DNA of 64,000 nt from Streptomyces sp. T12. GTDB lineage: Bacteria > Actinomycetota > Actinomycetes > Streptomycetales > Streptomycetaceae. Position 1 is the stretch's first letter; each line of letters opens with the position of its first letter. The notes under the pieces were generated by a model, which ran no database searches, had not been told where the DNA came from, and saw nothing but the letters and a program-made list of their open reading frames with translations. A program made the translations under genes and the position numbers. The stretch covers positions 8,845,001 to 8,909,000 of the forward strand of contig NZ_CP117866.1 in NCBI RefSeq assembly GCF_028736035.1, in the 5' to 3' direction. Below, one piece after another: positions 34,959 to 43,164 of the stretch.

Positions 34959-35642
34959 TCAGTCCTGGTAGGTGACGCCCAGTTCGGCGAGCCTGGCACG
35001 GAGCCCGTAGTAGTCGACGCCCAGCGTCCCGGAGCGCAGGACCTCGCGCGTCGCTGCCTCCTTGGCGATCCGCTTCTCGGCGAGTTCCGCCGCTTCCTCA
35101 GCCTCGGCGAGGGGCACCACGACCACGCCGTCGTCGTCGGCGACGATGACGTCACCGGGGTGGACGGACACCCCGCCCAGCGTCACGGGCACGTTGACCG
35201 AGCCCGGGGACGCCTTCACCGTGCCCTGGGCGGACACCGACCGGGCCCAGACGTGGAAGCCCATCTCCCTCAGCTCGGCGGTGTCGCGCACCCCGGCCGC
35301 CGTGACCAGCCCGATGACGCCCCGAGCGGCGAGGGAGGTCGCCAGCAGATCGCCGAACATGCCGTCCGTGGACGGCGAGGTGGTCGTCACCACCAGGATG
35401 TCGCCGGGCCGGCAGGCCTCCACGGCGGCGTGGATCATCAGGTTGTCCCCCGGGTGGGAACTCACCGTCACCGCCGGGCCGGCTATGCGCACGTTCCGCT
35501 GGTTCGGCCGCAGACCGGTCCCCGCGAAGCCGCGGCGGCCGATGGCCTCGTGGACGGTGGACACCCCGGCCTGCGCGAGCCGCGCGACGACCTCGGCGGT
35601 GGGCCGGGTGATGTTCCTGACGACGAGATGGTGGTTCGGCAC
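34959..35642 (-). CDS. ligK: 4-carboxy-4-hydroxy-2-oxoadipate aldolase / oxaloacetate decarboxylase (RraA family)
   Basis: A 227-residue RraA-fold class II pyruvate aldolase with GDNLMIHAA and the substrate/metal pair Arg119-Asp120 in TAAGVRD. The length and sequence match LigK/GalC/ProA-type enzymes, which split 4-carboxy-4-hydroxy-2-oxoadipate into pyruvate and oxaloacetate, the last step of protocatechuate 4,5-cleavage and gallate degradation. The start GTG follows GGAGGAG. It is divergent from the hydratase gene that would supply its substrate. Confidence 0.85.
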   Translation of the reverse strand: MPNHHLVVRNITRPTAEVVARLAQAGVSTVHEAIGRRGFAGTGLRPNQRNVRIAGPAVTVSSHPGDNLMIHAAVEACRPGDILVVTTTSPSTDGMFGDLLATSLAARGVIGLVTAAGVRDTAELREMGFHVWARSVSAQGTVKASPGSVNVPVTLGGVSVHPGDVIVADDDGVVVVPLAEAEEAAELAEKRIAKEAATREVLRSGTLGVDYYGLRARLAELGVTYQD

Positions 35643-35696
35643 GTCTCCTCCGGGTTTCTCCAGGTTCGATGCCGGGAGAATTCCCTACGTCAGCAG

Positions 35697-35710
35697 TATT
35701 GTCAACAATA
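35697..35710. promoter_or_regulatory. Probable GntR/FCD operator TATTGTCAACAATA
   Basis: Arms TATTGT and ACAATA are perfect inverted repeats about CA. A second half-site, TATTGTGACA, follows at 35721-35730. The dyad lies 55 bases upstream of ligK and 138 bases before the hydratase gene. It fits the TTGT-N2-ACAA pattern of FadR/VanR-type regulators, so the GntR at 34257 is the likely binder. Confidence 0.65.
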
Positions 35711-35847
35711 AAGTCAGCGATATTGTGACATCTGTGGGACCAACCTCTTCCGTCCCGCACTCCTCTCGCGAAAACAGCGCTGCGGAACCGGAGCTCGCCC
35801 GGCACCGGTCGACGCACCCCTTCGCACTCGATCCCAAGGAGCCCCTC

Positions 35848-36597
35848 ATGACCCACGACACGTCCACTCCGCCCGAGGGCGCGCTGCTGGTCGTCAGCGC
35901 GCACGCCGGCGACTTCGTCTGGCGGGCCGGCGGCGCCATCGCGCTGGCCGCCGAACGCGGTCAGCGTGTGAAGGTGCTGTGCCTGAGCTTCGGCGAGCGC
36001 GGCGAGTCCGCACGGGCCTGGCGGGACGGCCTGCGCCTCGACGAGATCAAGGAACTGCGCCGCACCGAGGCCTCCGACGCCGCGGCCGCGCTGGGCGCGG
36101 AGATCGAGTTCCTCGACGCCGGGGACTACCCGCTGCTGGAGACACCGGAGTTGGTGGACCGTATCGTGCGCGTGTACCGGGAGGTGAGCCCCGCGGTCGT
36201 CCTCACCCACACCCTCGCCGACCCCTACAACGGCGACCACCCGGCCGCCGCCCGCATGGCGCTCCAGGCCCGCGTGCTCGCCCAGGCGGTCGGCTACGAC
36301 GCGCCCGGCGAACCGCTCGGCGCTCCCCCCGTGTTCTTCTTCGAACCGCACCAGCCGGAGCAGTGCGACTTCAAGCCGAACACCCTGCTGGACATCACCT
36401 CCGTCTTCGACAAGAAGCGCAAGGCCATGGAGTGCCTGGCCGCCCAGCAGCACATGTGGGACTACTACACCGACCTCGCCAAGCGGCGCGGCGTCCAGCT
36501 GAAGCGCAACGCCGGCCCCAACCTCGGCCTCTCGCACGGGACCATGGGCGAGGCGTACGTGCGGCTCTACCCCGAGACGACGGGGGTGCTGGCATGA
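35848..36597 (+). CDS. galB: PIG-L family hydrolase, probable 4-oxalomesaconate hydratase (GalB-like)
   Basis: A 249-residue PIG-L/LmbE-fold metal protein: SAHAGDFVWRAGG (His19, Asp22; canonical members read AHPDD) and a later GDHPAAARM histidine. In Pseudomonas putida, GalB of the gallate pathway belongs to this fold and hydrates 4-oxalomesaconate to the aldol substrate of GalC. Being divergent from ligK and upstream of ligAB supports the same job here. Other PIG-L proteins are deacetylases, so the assignment leans on context. Confidence 0.8.
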   Translation: MTHDTSTPPEGALLVVSAHAGDFVWRAGGAIALAAERGQRVKVLCLSFGERGESARAWRDGLRLDEIKELRRTEASDAAAALGAEIEFLDAGDYPLLETPELVDRIVRVYREVSPAVVLTHTLADPYNGDHPAAARMALQARVLAQAVGYDAPGEPLGAPPVFFFEPHQPEQCDFKPNTLLDITSVFDKKRKAMECLAAQQHMWDYYTDLAKRRGVQLKRNAGPNLGLSHGTMGEAYVRLYPETTGVLA

Positions 36598-36905
36598 CGT
36601 CGGCGACGCACATCTGGGTGCCTTTCCGCGACACGTCCCTGTTCGTGGAGTTCGCGCGGGGGGCCGACGACCCGGACGGCTCCCCGGGTCACCAGGAGCT
36701 GCTGACCGACGTCGTCCCGTCGAACGGCGTCACGCGGGAGGACCGTTACGGCGAACCTCTGTGGCGGGTCGACGCCGAACATCTGCACGCCGTGGTGGAG
36801 GCCCTCTGGACCACGGACCACCCGCTGCACATCCACCTCGACCAGACACCCCGCAGCACGGCCGGGGGCCCGGCGGGCGTGACGAATGACGTAGGCGGGT
36901 CGTGA
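36594..36905 (+). CDS. Small protein of unknown function in the extradiol cluster
   Basis: A 103-residue protein overlapping the hydratase stop by four bases (ATGA), so translationally coupled. It begins THIWVPFRDTSLFVEFARG, has a middle RYGEPLWRVDAEHLHAVVEAL, and carries histidines in TDHPLHIHLDQ. No signal peptide or membrane segment. I do not recognise a family. The position inside the operon suggests an accessory or enzyme-stabilising role, or an unrecognised small isomerase. Confidence 0.65.
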   Translation: MTSATHIWVPFRDTSLFVEFARGADDPDGSPGHQELLTDVVPSNGVTREDRYGEPLWRVDAEHLHAVVEALWTTDHPLHIHLDQTPRSTAGGPAGVTNDVGGS

Positions 36906-37012
36906 CCTTTCGCCGTCCGGGTCCGGTCATTAGCGCGACGACCTGCGCGTTCCCCCCCGACTAGCGTCGACCGTGCCACCGCACCACCGACCGTGCCGAG
37001 GAGATGACGCAC

Positions 37013-38047
37013 ATGACGAGCCCGTCGACCGCCGCCCTGGACGCGCTCCCGCTCGGGACGGCAGCAGCCGCGGCCGGCCCGGCGCCACGCGAGACCGAGT
37101 ACGACGGCACAATCACCGTACTGTCCCGGCGGACGGCGGCGGACGGTGTCGCCTCCTTGCTGCTCGCATCGCACGATGGCGTACCCCTGCCGCGCTGGCA
37201 GCCAGGCGCGCACATCGACGTGGTCCTCCCCACGGGTGCCGTCCGCCAGTACTCGCTGTGCGGCCCGGCGGCCGTCACCGACTGCTGGCGCATCGCGGTG
37301 CTGCGGGAGCCCGACGGACGCGGCGGATCGCAGTGGATCCACGACAACGTCCGCGAGGGAAGCGAGCTGCGGATACGCGGCCCGCGCAACAACTTCCCGC
37401 TGCGGCAGGCCAGGCGGTACCTGTTCGTCGCCGGCGGCATCGGCATCACCCCCCTACTGCCGATGATCGCCGAGGCTGCCGCGGCCGGGGCCGACTGGTC
37501 CCTGCTGTACGGGGGCCGGAGCCGCGCGTCCATGGCGTTCCTGTCCGAGCTGGAGGGCTACGGCGAGCGCGTGACCGTACGGCCGCAGGACGAGTACGGC
37601 CTGCTCGACCTCGCCGGTCACCTCGGTGAACTCTCCCCTTCCACCCTGGTGTACTGCTGCGGCCCGGCCGGGCTGATCGACGCGGTCGAGGCCCACTGCG
37701 CCACCTGGCCGGCGGGATCGCTCAACGTGGAGCGGTTCGCCGCGGCCCCGGGGCGGCACTCCGGTGACGGCGAGGGCGACGAACCGTTCGAGGTGGAGCT
37801 GCGCTCGTCGGGGGTGACGCTCACCGTGCAGCCGGGACAGTCGGTGCTCAGGGCCGTGGAAGCGGCGGGCGCACCGGTCATGTCCTCCTGCGAGGAGGGC
37901 ATCTGCGGTTCCTGCGAGACCGCCGTCCTGGCGGGCGAGATCGACCACCGGGACTCCCTGCTCACCGATGACGAGCGGGCCGCCGGCGACACCATGCTGA
38001 TCTGTGTCTCCCGCGCCCGCGGCGGCCGCCTCGTCCTGGACCTCTGA
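37013..38047 (+). CDS. PDR/VanB family oxidoreductase (Rieske oxygenase reductase)
   Basis: A 344-residue reductase. Domains in order: flavin-binding barrel (about 30-130, QYSLCGP), NAD-binding (FVAGGIGITPLLPM, then CCGPAGLID), and a C-terminal plant-type [2Fe-2S] domain with CEEGICGSCET and a fourth Cys in LICVSRA. This is the layout of phthalate dioxygenase reductase and VanB. It passes electrons from NADH to the Rieske oxygenase encoded next. Start ATG 37013 has GAGGAG nine bases upstream; ATG 37004 directly abuts it. Confidence 0.92.
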   Translation: MTSPSTAALDALPLGTAAAAAGPAPRETEYDGTITVLSRRTAADGVASLLLASHDGVPLPRWQPGAHIDVVLPTGAVRQYSLCGPAAVTDCWRIAVLREPDGRGGSQWIHDNVREGSELRIRGPRNNFPLRQARRYLFVAGGIGITPLLPMIAEAAAAGADWSLLYGGRSRASMAFLSELEGYGERVTVRPQDEYGLLDLAGHLGELSPSTLVYCCGPAGLIDAVEAHCATWPAGSLNVERFAAAPGRHSGDGEGDEPFEVELRSSGVTLTVQPGQSVLRAVEAAGAPVMSSCEEGICGSCETAVLAGEIDHRDSLLTDDERAAGDTMLICVSRARGGRLVLDL

Positions 38048-38080
38048 CCGGACTTCTGACCGGACTTCTGACCGGACTTC
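38045..38080 (+). repeat. Three tandem copies of TGACCGGACTTC
   Basis: Perfect 12-base repeats at 38045, 38057 and 38069, starting at the reductase stop codon TGA and ending 18 bases before the oxygenase ATG. Because 12 is a multiple of three, each copy repeats the same in-frame TGA. It lengthens the spacer between the two genes. Confidence 0.95.
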
Positions 38081-38098
38081 TGAAAGGAGAGAGCCGCC

Positions 38099-39145
38099 AT
38101 GCTCACTCAGCACGTCCGCAACGGCTGGTACCTGGGAGCCTGGTCCGACGAGATCGGCCGGACCCTCACGCAGCGCTGGATCACAGACCTCCCGGTCTGC
38201 TTCTACCGGCTGCCCGACGGAACCGTCACCGCGATCGAGGACCGCTGCCCCCACCGCAAGTACCCGCTGTCCCTGGGGCACTTGGACGACGAGGGCATCC
38301 TCCAGTGCGACTACCACGGCTACCGCTTCGACGGTCAGGGTGTGTGCGTCGGGGTCGCCGAGCAGGCCGACCGGCCCAAAGCGGCCCTGCGCCGCTTCCC
38401 GCTGGTCGAGCGGGACGGCGTCATCTGGATCTGGCCCGGCGCCCCCGAACTGGCCGATGAGAGCCTGCTTCCCGAAACCTCGTGGCTCACCGATCCCGAC
38501 TGGACCCACGTGCACGGCGTCGTCCCGCTGAAGGCCCGGCACCTGCTGCTCCTGGAGAACCTGCTCGACCTCACCCACGAGACGTTCCTGCACCCGACGA
38601 GCATCGGCAACGCCGCCGTCGCCGCCACCCCGATCGACGTGACCGTGGACGGCGACCGCGTCGGTTTCAGCCGCCGGATGGTCGGCATCGAGGCCCCGCC
38701 GTTCTACGAGAAGTCCTGCGGGCTGACCTCTCCGGTGGACCGCTGGCAGGACGGCGACTTCTACCCGCCGGGCATCTTCGTCCTCAACATCCGCGTCGCC
38801 GCCACTGGGACCGAGGAACCGGAGGGCTTCCACATGAAGGTGCTCTACGGGATGACGCCGGCGCGCGGCAACGAGACGCACGACTTCTACGCCCTGGGCC
38901 GCGACTACCTCATCCACGACGAGGAGTTGACGAAATTCCAGCACGAGCAGCAGCTCGCGGTGATGCAGGAGGACGTCGACGCCCTGGAGGCGCAGGAGGT
39001 GATGTACGCCACCGATCCGGGCGGAAAGGCAGAGTCCAGCATCAGGTCCGACCTCGCCGCGCTGCGCGGACGCCGCGCGGTGGCGAAGATGCTGGCCCGC
39101 GAACAGCAGGGTGACAGCGCCCCGCGCACCAGGGCATCCGCATGA
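38099..39145 (+). CDS. Rieske aromatic ring-hydroxylating / O-demethylating oxygenase (VanA-like)
   Basis: A 348-residue oxygenase with the [2Fe-2S] Rieske ligands Cys50, His52 (RCPHRKYP), Cys70 and His73 (CDYHGYRF). The mononuclear iron site is Asp157-His160-His165 (DLTHETFLH). The size and HRKYPLSLG pattern match VanA-type demethylases rather than large-subunit ring dihydroxylases. With the PDR reductase it should oxidise a methoxy- or carboxy-substituted aromatic acid, probably a vanillate- or syringate-like compound, to the catechol taken by LigAB. Confidence 0.88.
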   Translation: MLTQHVRNGWYLGAWSDEIGRTLTQRWITDLPVCFYRLPDGTVTAIEDRCPHRKYPLSLGHLDDEGILQCDYHGYRFDGQGVCVGVAEQADRPKAALRRFPLVERDGVIWIWPGAPELADESLLPETSWLTDPDWTHVHGVVPLKARHLLLLENLLDLTHETFLHPTSIGNAAVAATPIDVTVDGDRVGFSRRMVGIEAPPFYEKSCGLTSPVDRWQDGDFYPPGIFVLNIRVAATGTEEPEGFHMKVLYGMTPARGNETHDFYALGRDYLIHDEELTKFQHEQQLAVMQEDVDALEAQEVMYATDPGGKAESSIRSDLAALRGRRAVAKMLAREQQGDSAPRTRASA

Positions 39146-39858
39146 GCGGCCGCCACGTCTTCGTACTCCTCCACGGAGCCTGGCACGGCGGCTGGGTCTG
39201 GCAGCGCGTGGCACCGCTGCTGCGCGCGGCCGGGCACGAGGTGCACACCCCCACGCTGACCGGGGTGAGCGACCGTGCCCATCTCCTCACTCCCCAGGTC
39301 GGGCTCAGCACGCACGTCCAGGACGTGGTGGCGCTGATCGAGGCCCACGACGCCCGGGACGTCGTACTCGTCGGACACAGCTACGCCGGTCAGGTCGTCA
39401 CCGGCGTCGCGGACCGCGTCCCGGACCGGCTGGCCAAACGGGTCCATCTCGACGCCTTCGTCGGCGACGACGGGGACGCGGCGATCGACCTGCTGCCCGA
39501 CCGCATCGCCGGGCACTACCGGGAGTCCGTGTTGGGGCCCGGCTTCGGCTGGCTCATCCCGGTGCGCTCGCTGAGCGTGCTCGGCGTCGAGGACCAGGCG
39601 GACCTCGACTGGCTCGGCCCCCGGCTGACCCCGCACCCGTGGCTGACGTACACGGAGCCGCTGCGGCTGACCGGCAAGGCGGACCAGGTGCCCGGTGTCT
39701 TCGTCGAATGCATCGACTGGATGCGGGTGTTCACCCCGCACGCCGAGCGTGCCGCCGCCCGTGGTTGGCCGGTCCACGAGATCGCCACCGGCCACGAGGC
39801 CATGGTCACGGCCCCCGGTGAACTGGCCGAACTGCTGCTGGAGATCGCCGCAGCCTGA
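39142..39858 (+). CDS. Alpha/beta hydrolase (methylesterase/lyase-like)
   Basis: A 238-residue hydrolase with HGAWHGGWVW (oxyanion region), nucleophile Ser80 in VGHSYAG, and a late His in ATGHEAMV. It resembles plant methylesterase/hydroxynitrile-lyase-type proteins. The start overlaps the oxygenase stop by four bases. In this cluster it may cleave a methyl ester of the aromatic acid or hydrolyse the pyrone-dicarboxylate lactone; no LigI amidohydrolase is present. Both are inferences. Confidence 0.82.
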   Translation: MSGRHVFVLLHGAWHGGWVWQRVAPLLRAAGHEVHTPTLTGVSDRAHLLTPQVGLSTHVQDVVALIEAHDARDVVLVGHSYAGQVVTGVADRVPDRLAKRVHLDAFVGDDGDAAIDLLPDRIAGHYRESVLGPGFGWLIPVRSLSVLGVEDQADLDWLGPRLTPHPWLTYTEPLRLTGKADQVPGVFVECIDWMRVFTPHAERAAARGWPVHEIATGHEAMVTAPGELAELLLEIAAA

Positions 39859-39881
39859 CCCTCGTGAAGGGAACGCCCCGT

Positions 39882-40163
39882 ATGGAATTCCTCGTCCGTA
39901 CCGAGAACACCCTGCCCCCGGACACCCCCGACAACATCCGCGAGTCCCTGCGCAAGTACGAGCGTGAACGGGCCATGCAGCTGCGGGAGGCGGGCATCCT
40001 CAAGCGACTGTGGCGGGTCCCGGGCCGAGGCGCCACGATCGGCCTGTACGAGGCGGCCGATCCGGCGGAGCTGCACGACGCCCTGGTCTCCCTGCCGATG
40101 TGGAAGTGGATGGACATCACTGTGGAAGCGCTCGCCCCCCATCCGCAGGAGAAGGCACCGTGA
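39882..40163 (+). CDS. Muconolactone delta-isomerase-like protein
   Basis: A 93-residue protein of CatC size and character: MEFLVRTENTLPPDTP, ERERAMQLREAGILKRLWRV and a final SLPMWKWMDITVEALAPHP. CatC isomerises muconolactone in the ortho pathway and is unexpected beside an extradiol enzyme. Here it may serve as a tautomerase for an oxalomesaconate-type intermediate. Start ATG 39882 follows AAGGGA; the stop overlaps the next gene's GTG. Confidence 0.82.
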   Translation: MEFLVRTENTLPPDTPDNIRESLRKYERERAMQLREAGILKRLWRVPGRGATIGLYEAADPAELHDALVSLPMWKWMDITVEALAPHPQEKAP

Positions 40164-40906
40164 CGGGTTCGGACGGCGACGGTCCCCGGGTCGCGGTCGT
40201 CACGGGCGCTGCGGGTGGCCTGGGGAGCGCCATCGTCCACAGGCTGGCCGCGGACGGGTTCGCCGTCGCCGCACTGGACATGGCCGAACCGGACGGTACG
40301 AGCGGGGTCGTCCCCGGGGTACGGCACTGGCGCTGCGATGTCAGCGACCCGGCGGCGACCCGCCGGACGGTGGACGGGATAGTCCAGGCGTACGGCGGTG
40401 TGGACGTCCTGGTCAACAACGCCGGTCTGCTGTCCGGCCGGGCCAGTCTGCTGGAGACCACCCCTGAGGAACTCCACCGCTTCTTCGACGTCAACGCCGT
40501 CGGCCCGCTGCTCATGGTGCAGGCGTGCGTGCCGTGGCTGCGCGAGAGCCCGTACCGCGGGCGCGTCGTCAATGTGGCGTCCCGCACCTTCTTCACCGGC
40601 GCGCCGGGCCAGATCGCCTACGTGGCCGGCAAGGGCGCGCTCATCGGCATGACCCGGGTGATGGCGCGCGAGCTGGGCGAGCACCGGATCACGGTCAACG
40701 CGGTGGCGCCCGCCCAGGTCGCGACCCCCGGGACCCGGGCGCACTCCGGCGACGAGGTCTTCACCGCGACCATGCGGCAGCAGGCGATCAAGGAGTTCGT
40801 CACCCCGGAGCACTTCGCGGGGCTGGTGTCGTATCTCGCTTCCCCGGACGCGGTCATGGTCACCGGCCAGACGCTCGTCTGCGACGGCGGCGGACTCCTG
40901 CACTGA
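40160..40906 (+). CDS. SDR family oxidoreductase
   Basis: A 248-residue classical SDR: GAAGGLG, NNAGLLSG, Ser in NVASRTFF, Tyr/Lys in YVAGK, GQTLVCDGGG. It overlaps the isomerase-like gene by GTGA. No LigC-type (Gfo/Idh) semialdehyde dehydrogenase is seen in the cluster, so this SDR may oxidise the hemiacetal of carboxy-hydroxymuconate semialdehyde. A cis-diol dehydrogenase role is the alternative. Neither can be settled from sequence. Confidence 0.87.
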   Translation: MTGSDGDGPRVAVVTGAAGGLGSAIVHRLAADGFAVAALDMAEPDGTSGVVPGVRHWRCDVSDPAATRRTVDGIVQAYGGVDVLVNNAGLLSGRASLLETTPEELHRFFDVNAVGPLLMVQACVPWLRESPYRGRVVNVASRTFFTGAPGQIAYVAGKGALIGMTRVMARELGEHRITVNAVAPAQVATPGTRAHSGDEVFTATMRQQAIKEFVTPEHFAGLVSYLASPDAVMVTGQTLVCDGGGLLH

Positions 40907-40938
40907 CCGGCATGGCACCACGGAAGGAGAGCAACGGG

Positions 40939-41298
40939 ATGTCGTCCAGCAGCACGCCGAAGGTCCCCGGCACCTACGTCTTCGACGCCGCGGAAAGCCG
41001 CCGCGGACAGGCCCTGAACCGGCTCTGCGGTTCGCTCAAACACGCCGGGAACCGGGCGAAGTTCAAGGCCGACGAAGCCGCCTACTGCGACGCGTACGGC
41101 CTCACGGCCGAGCAGCGGGACGCCGTCCTGCACCGGGACTGGAACCGGATGATGGAGCTGGGCGGCTCCATCTTCTACGTCTTCAAGCTCGCCATGGTCG
41201 ACCAGAAGTCCATGCAGTACCTCGGCGGTGTCTTCACCGGCATGACCACCGAGGAGTTCGCACAGGCGCTCAGAGCGGGAGGGCGGAGCTTTGGCTGA
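40939..41298 (+). CDS. ligA: Protocatechuate 4,5-dioxygenase alpha subunit
   Basis: A 119-residue LigA-type protein (GTYVFDAAESRRGQALNRLC, AYCDAYGLTAEQRDAVLHRD, ending MTTEEFAQALRAG). In LigAB the small alpha subunit caps the active site of the beta subunit. ATG 40939 has GGAGAG upstream. It overlaps ligB by eight bases, consistent with stoichiometric expression. Separate subunits argue for a protocatechuate-type enzyme; dedicated gallate dioxygenases usually fuse them. Confidence 0.9.
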   Translation: MSSSSTPKVPGTYVFDAAESRRGQALNRLCGSLKHAGNRAKFKADEAAYCDAYGLTAEQRDAVLHRDWNRMMELGGSIFYVFKLAMVDQKSMQYLGGVFTGMTTEEFAQALRAGGRSFG

Positions 41299-42145
41299 GG
41301 TGATCTGGGGACTGGCCACCTCGCACGTGCCGTCGATCGGTGCGGCCATGGACCACGGAAAGACCGACGATCCGTACTGGAAGCCGCTGTTCGACGGGTA
41401 CGCGCCGGCGCGTGAGTGGATGGCCCGGCACACCCCTGACGTGGTGGTCGTCGTCTACAACGACCACGCCAACGCGGTCGATCTGAGTGTCACGCCGACC
41501 TTCGCGGTCGGCACGGCCCCGTCGTACACGGTGGCCGACGAGGGGTGGGGCAGCCGCCCCGTCCCGGTCGTCACCGGCGCCCCGGAGTTCTCCGACCACC
41601 TCGTCGAGAGCCTCGTCGACGCGTCCTTCGACATCACGGTGTTCCAGGAACTCGACGTGGACCACGGCCTGACGGTGCCGTTGTCGGTGTACTGTCCCGA
41701 CCCCGGTGAAAGCTGGCCGTGCGCGGTGGTCCCCCTCCTGGTGAACGTCATCCAGTACCCGCAGCCGACCGCCGCCCGCTGCCTGGCCCTGGGCCACGCG
41801 CTCGGCGCGGCGATCCGGTCCTTCCCCGAGAACCTCAAGGTCGCCGTCTTCGGCACCGGAGGCATGTCCCACCAGCTGGCCGGTGCCCGCGCGGGACTCA
41901 TCAACCAGGACTTCGACCGGATGTTCCTCGACGCGATCGAGCACGACCCGGAGAAGCTGGCGGCGCTGACCCGTGAGGAGTACATCCGCGAGGCCGGCTC
42001 CGAGGGCATCGAACTCATCATGTGGCTGATCATGCGTGGTGCGCTGGGTCCCCGGATCCGCCGCGTGCACGAGACGTACCACGTGCCCGCGTCGAACACC
42101 GCGGCCGGGATGGTGCTGTTCGAGAACCTGAGCGCTCGTTGCTGA
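41291..42145 (+). CDS. ligB: Protocatechuate 4,5-dioxygenase beta subunit (class III extradiol)
   Basis: A 284-residue LigB-family enzyme. Iron ligands expected from LigB are present: His12 (TSHVPS), His59 (YNDHANA) and the Glu in SEGIELIMW (about 241). Active-site histidines His125 (DVDHGL) and His194 (GMSHQL) are also seen. It opens the ring of protocatechuate or a relative beside the hydroxyls. The TTG start has GGAG upstream. The gene ends the operon; the opposing F420-type gene follows. Confidence 0.93.
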   Translation: MAEVIWGLATSHVPSIGAAMDHGKTDDPYWKPLFDGYAPAREWMARHTPDVVVVVYNDHANAVDLSVTPTFAVGTAPSYTVADEGWGSRPVPVVTGAPEFSDHLVESLVDASFDITVFQELDVDHGLTVPLSVYCPDPGESWPCAVVPLLVNVIQYPQPTAARCLALGHALGAAIRSFPENLKVAVFGTGGMSHQLAGARAGLINQDFDRMFLDAIEHDPEKLAALTREEYIREAGSEGIELIMWLIMRGALGPRIRRVHETYHVPASNTAAGMVLFENLSARC

Positions 42146-42276
42146 CGGCTGTCCGGTGGCTCATGCGCCATTCTCCGCATCACCGCCGGGAGCCGGTGAC
42201 TTCCTTCTGCGTCTGCGACCGTCGTGCGGCGGGCCCCTCGTGCGTGTGGAGCACGTGGGGCCCTTGTGTCACGCCG

Positions 42277-43152
42277 TCAGCCCAGTCCGGCCAGCGCCTT
42301 CGCCGCCGGCGCCGCGCGGTGCTCGATCCAGCGCGCCGGGGCGCCGTCCGGCGGGACGATGATGGCTTCGTCGATGCCCAGCGCGGCGTACTCGGCCATG
42401 GCCTCGGCGAAGCCGTCGAGCGTGCCGCCGGGGTCCATGTAGAGGACGGTCTTCCTGATGGTTGTGTAGTCGCGGCCCACGTCATCGCAGTGACCGCGCA
42501 GCACCTTCAGCTTGTGCGCGACCTCCTGGGGGCTGGACGTGAAGAGGTTGCAGGCGTCCGCGTACCGGGCGACGAGCCGCAGGGTCTTCTTCTCCCCACC
42601 GCCGCCGATCATGATCTCCGGATGCGGGGCGCTCACGGGCGCCGGGACGCAGAGTGTCTCGGCCAGCCGGTAGTGCCTGCCCTCGAAGGGGCCGTTGGCC
42701 TGCGGGTCCCACATCTGCTTGCAGACGCGCAGGGTCTCCTCCAGCCGCTCGAAGCGCTCGCCGGTCGGCGGGAACGGCACTCCGAGGCCGGTGTGCTCAC
42801 GCTGGTACCAGGCTGCGCCGATGCCGAGGAACGCCCGGCCGCCGGAGAGCACGTCGAGCGTGGTGACGATCTTGGCCAGCAGCCCGGGATGACGGTACGT
42901 CACCCCGGTGACGAGCAGGCCGAGTCGGGTCGTCGAGGTGTGGGCCGCGAGATGGCCGAGGGTGGTGTAGCCCTCCAGCATGGGCTCCGTCGCGGTGAGG
43001 CCGTACGCCTCCATCTGGAAGTAGTGGTCCATGACGGAGAGCCGGCTGAAGCCGGCCTCCTCCGCGGCCGCACCCGCCGCGGCCAGCTCGGGTCCGAGGG
43101 CGGCCGGGCCGTCGGGGTGGTCGAAGCGGGCGATGTGTACGCCCAGTCGCAT
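42277..43152 (-). CDS. LLM class F420-dependent oxidoreductase
   Basis: A 291-residue luciferase-like monooxygenase-fold protein: RLGVHIARFDHPDG start, SVMDHYFQMEA, TRLGLLVTGVTYRHPGLLAK and GRAFLGIGAAWYQREH, all typical of the F420-binding TIM-barrel group in actinobacteria. It reduces or oxidises an unknown substrate with F420 or FMN. The TetR gene lies 12 bases upstream on the same strand, so the two form an operon. Confidence 0.88.
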   Translation of the reverse strand: MRLGVHIARFDHPDGPAALGPELAAAGAAAEEAGFSRLSVMDHYFQMEAYGLTATEPMLEGYTTLGHLAAHTSTTRLGLLVTGVTYRHPGLLAKIVTTLDVLSGGRAFLGIGAAWYQREHTGLGVPFPPTGERFERLEETLRVCKQMWDPQANGPFEGRHYRLAETLCVPAPVSAPHPEIMIGGGGEKKTLRLVARYADACNLFTSSPQEVAHKLKVLRGHCDDVGRDYTTIRKTVLYMDPGGTLDGFAEAMAEYAALGIDEAIIVPPDGAPARWIEHRAAPAAKALAGLG

Positions 43153-43164
43153 GAGTTCTCCAGT

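Noticed and set aside
38045..38080. CRISPR-like repeat tract
   Set aside because: Three contiguous 12-base repeats without spacers; a simple tandem repeat.
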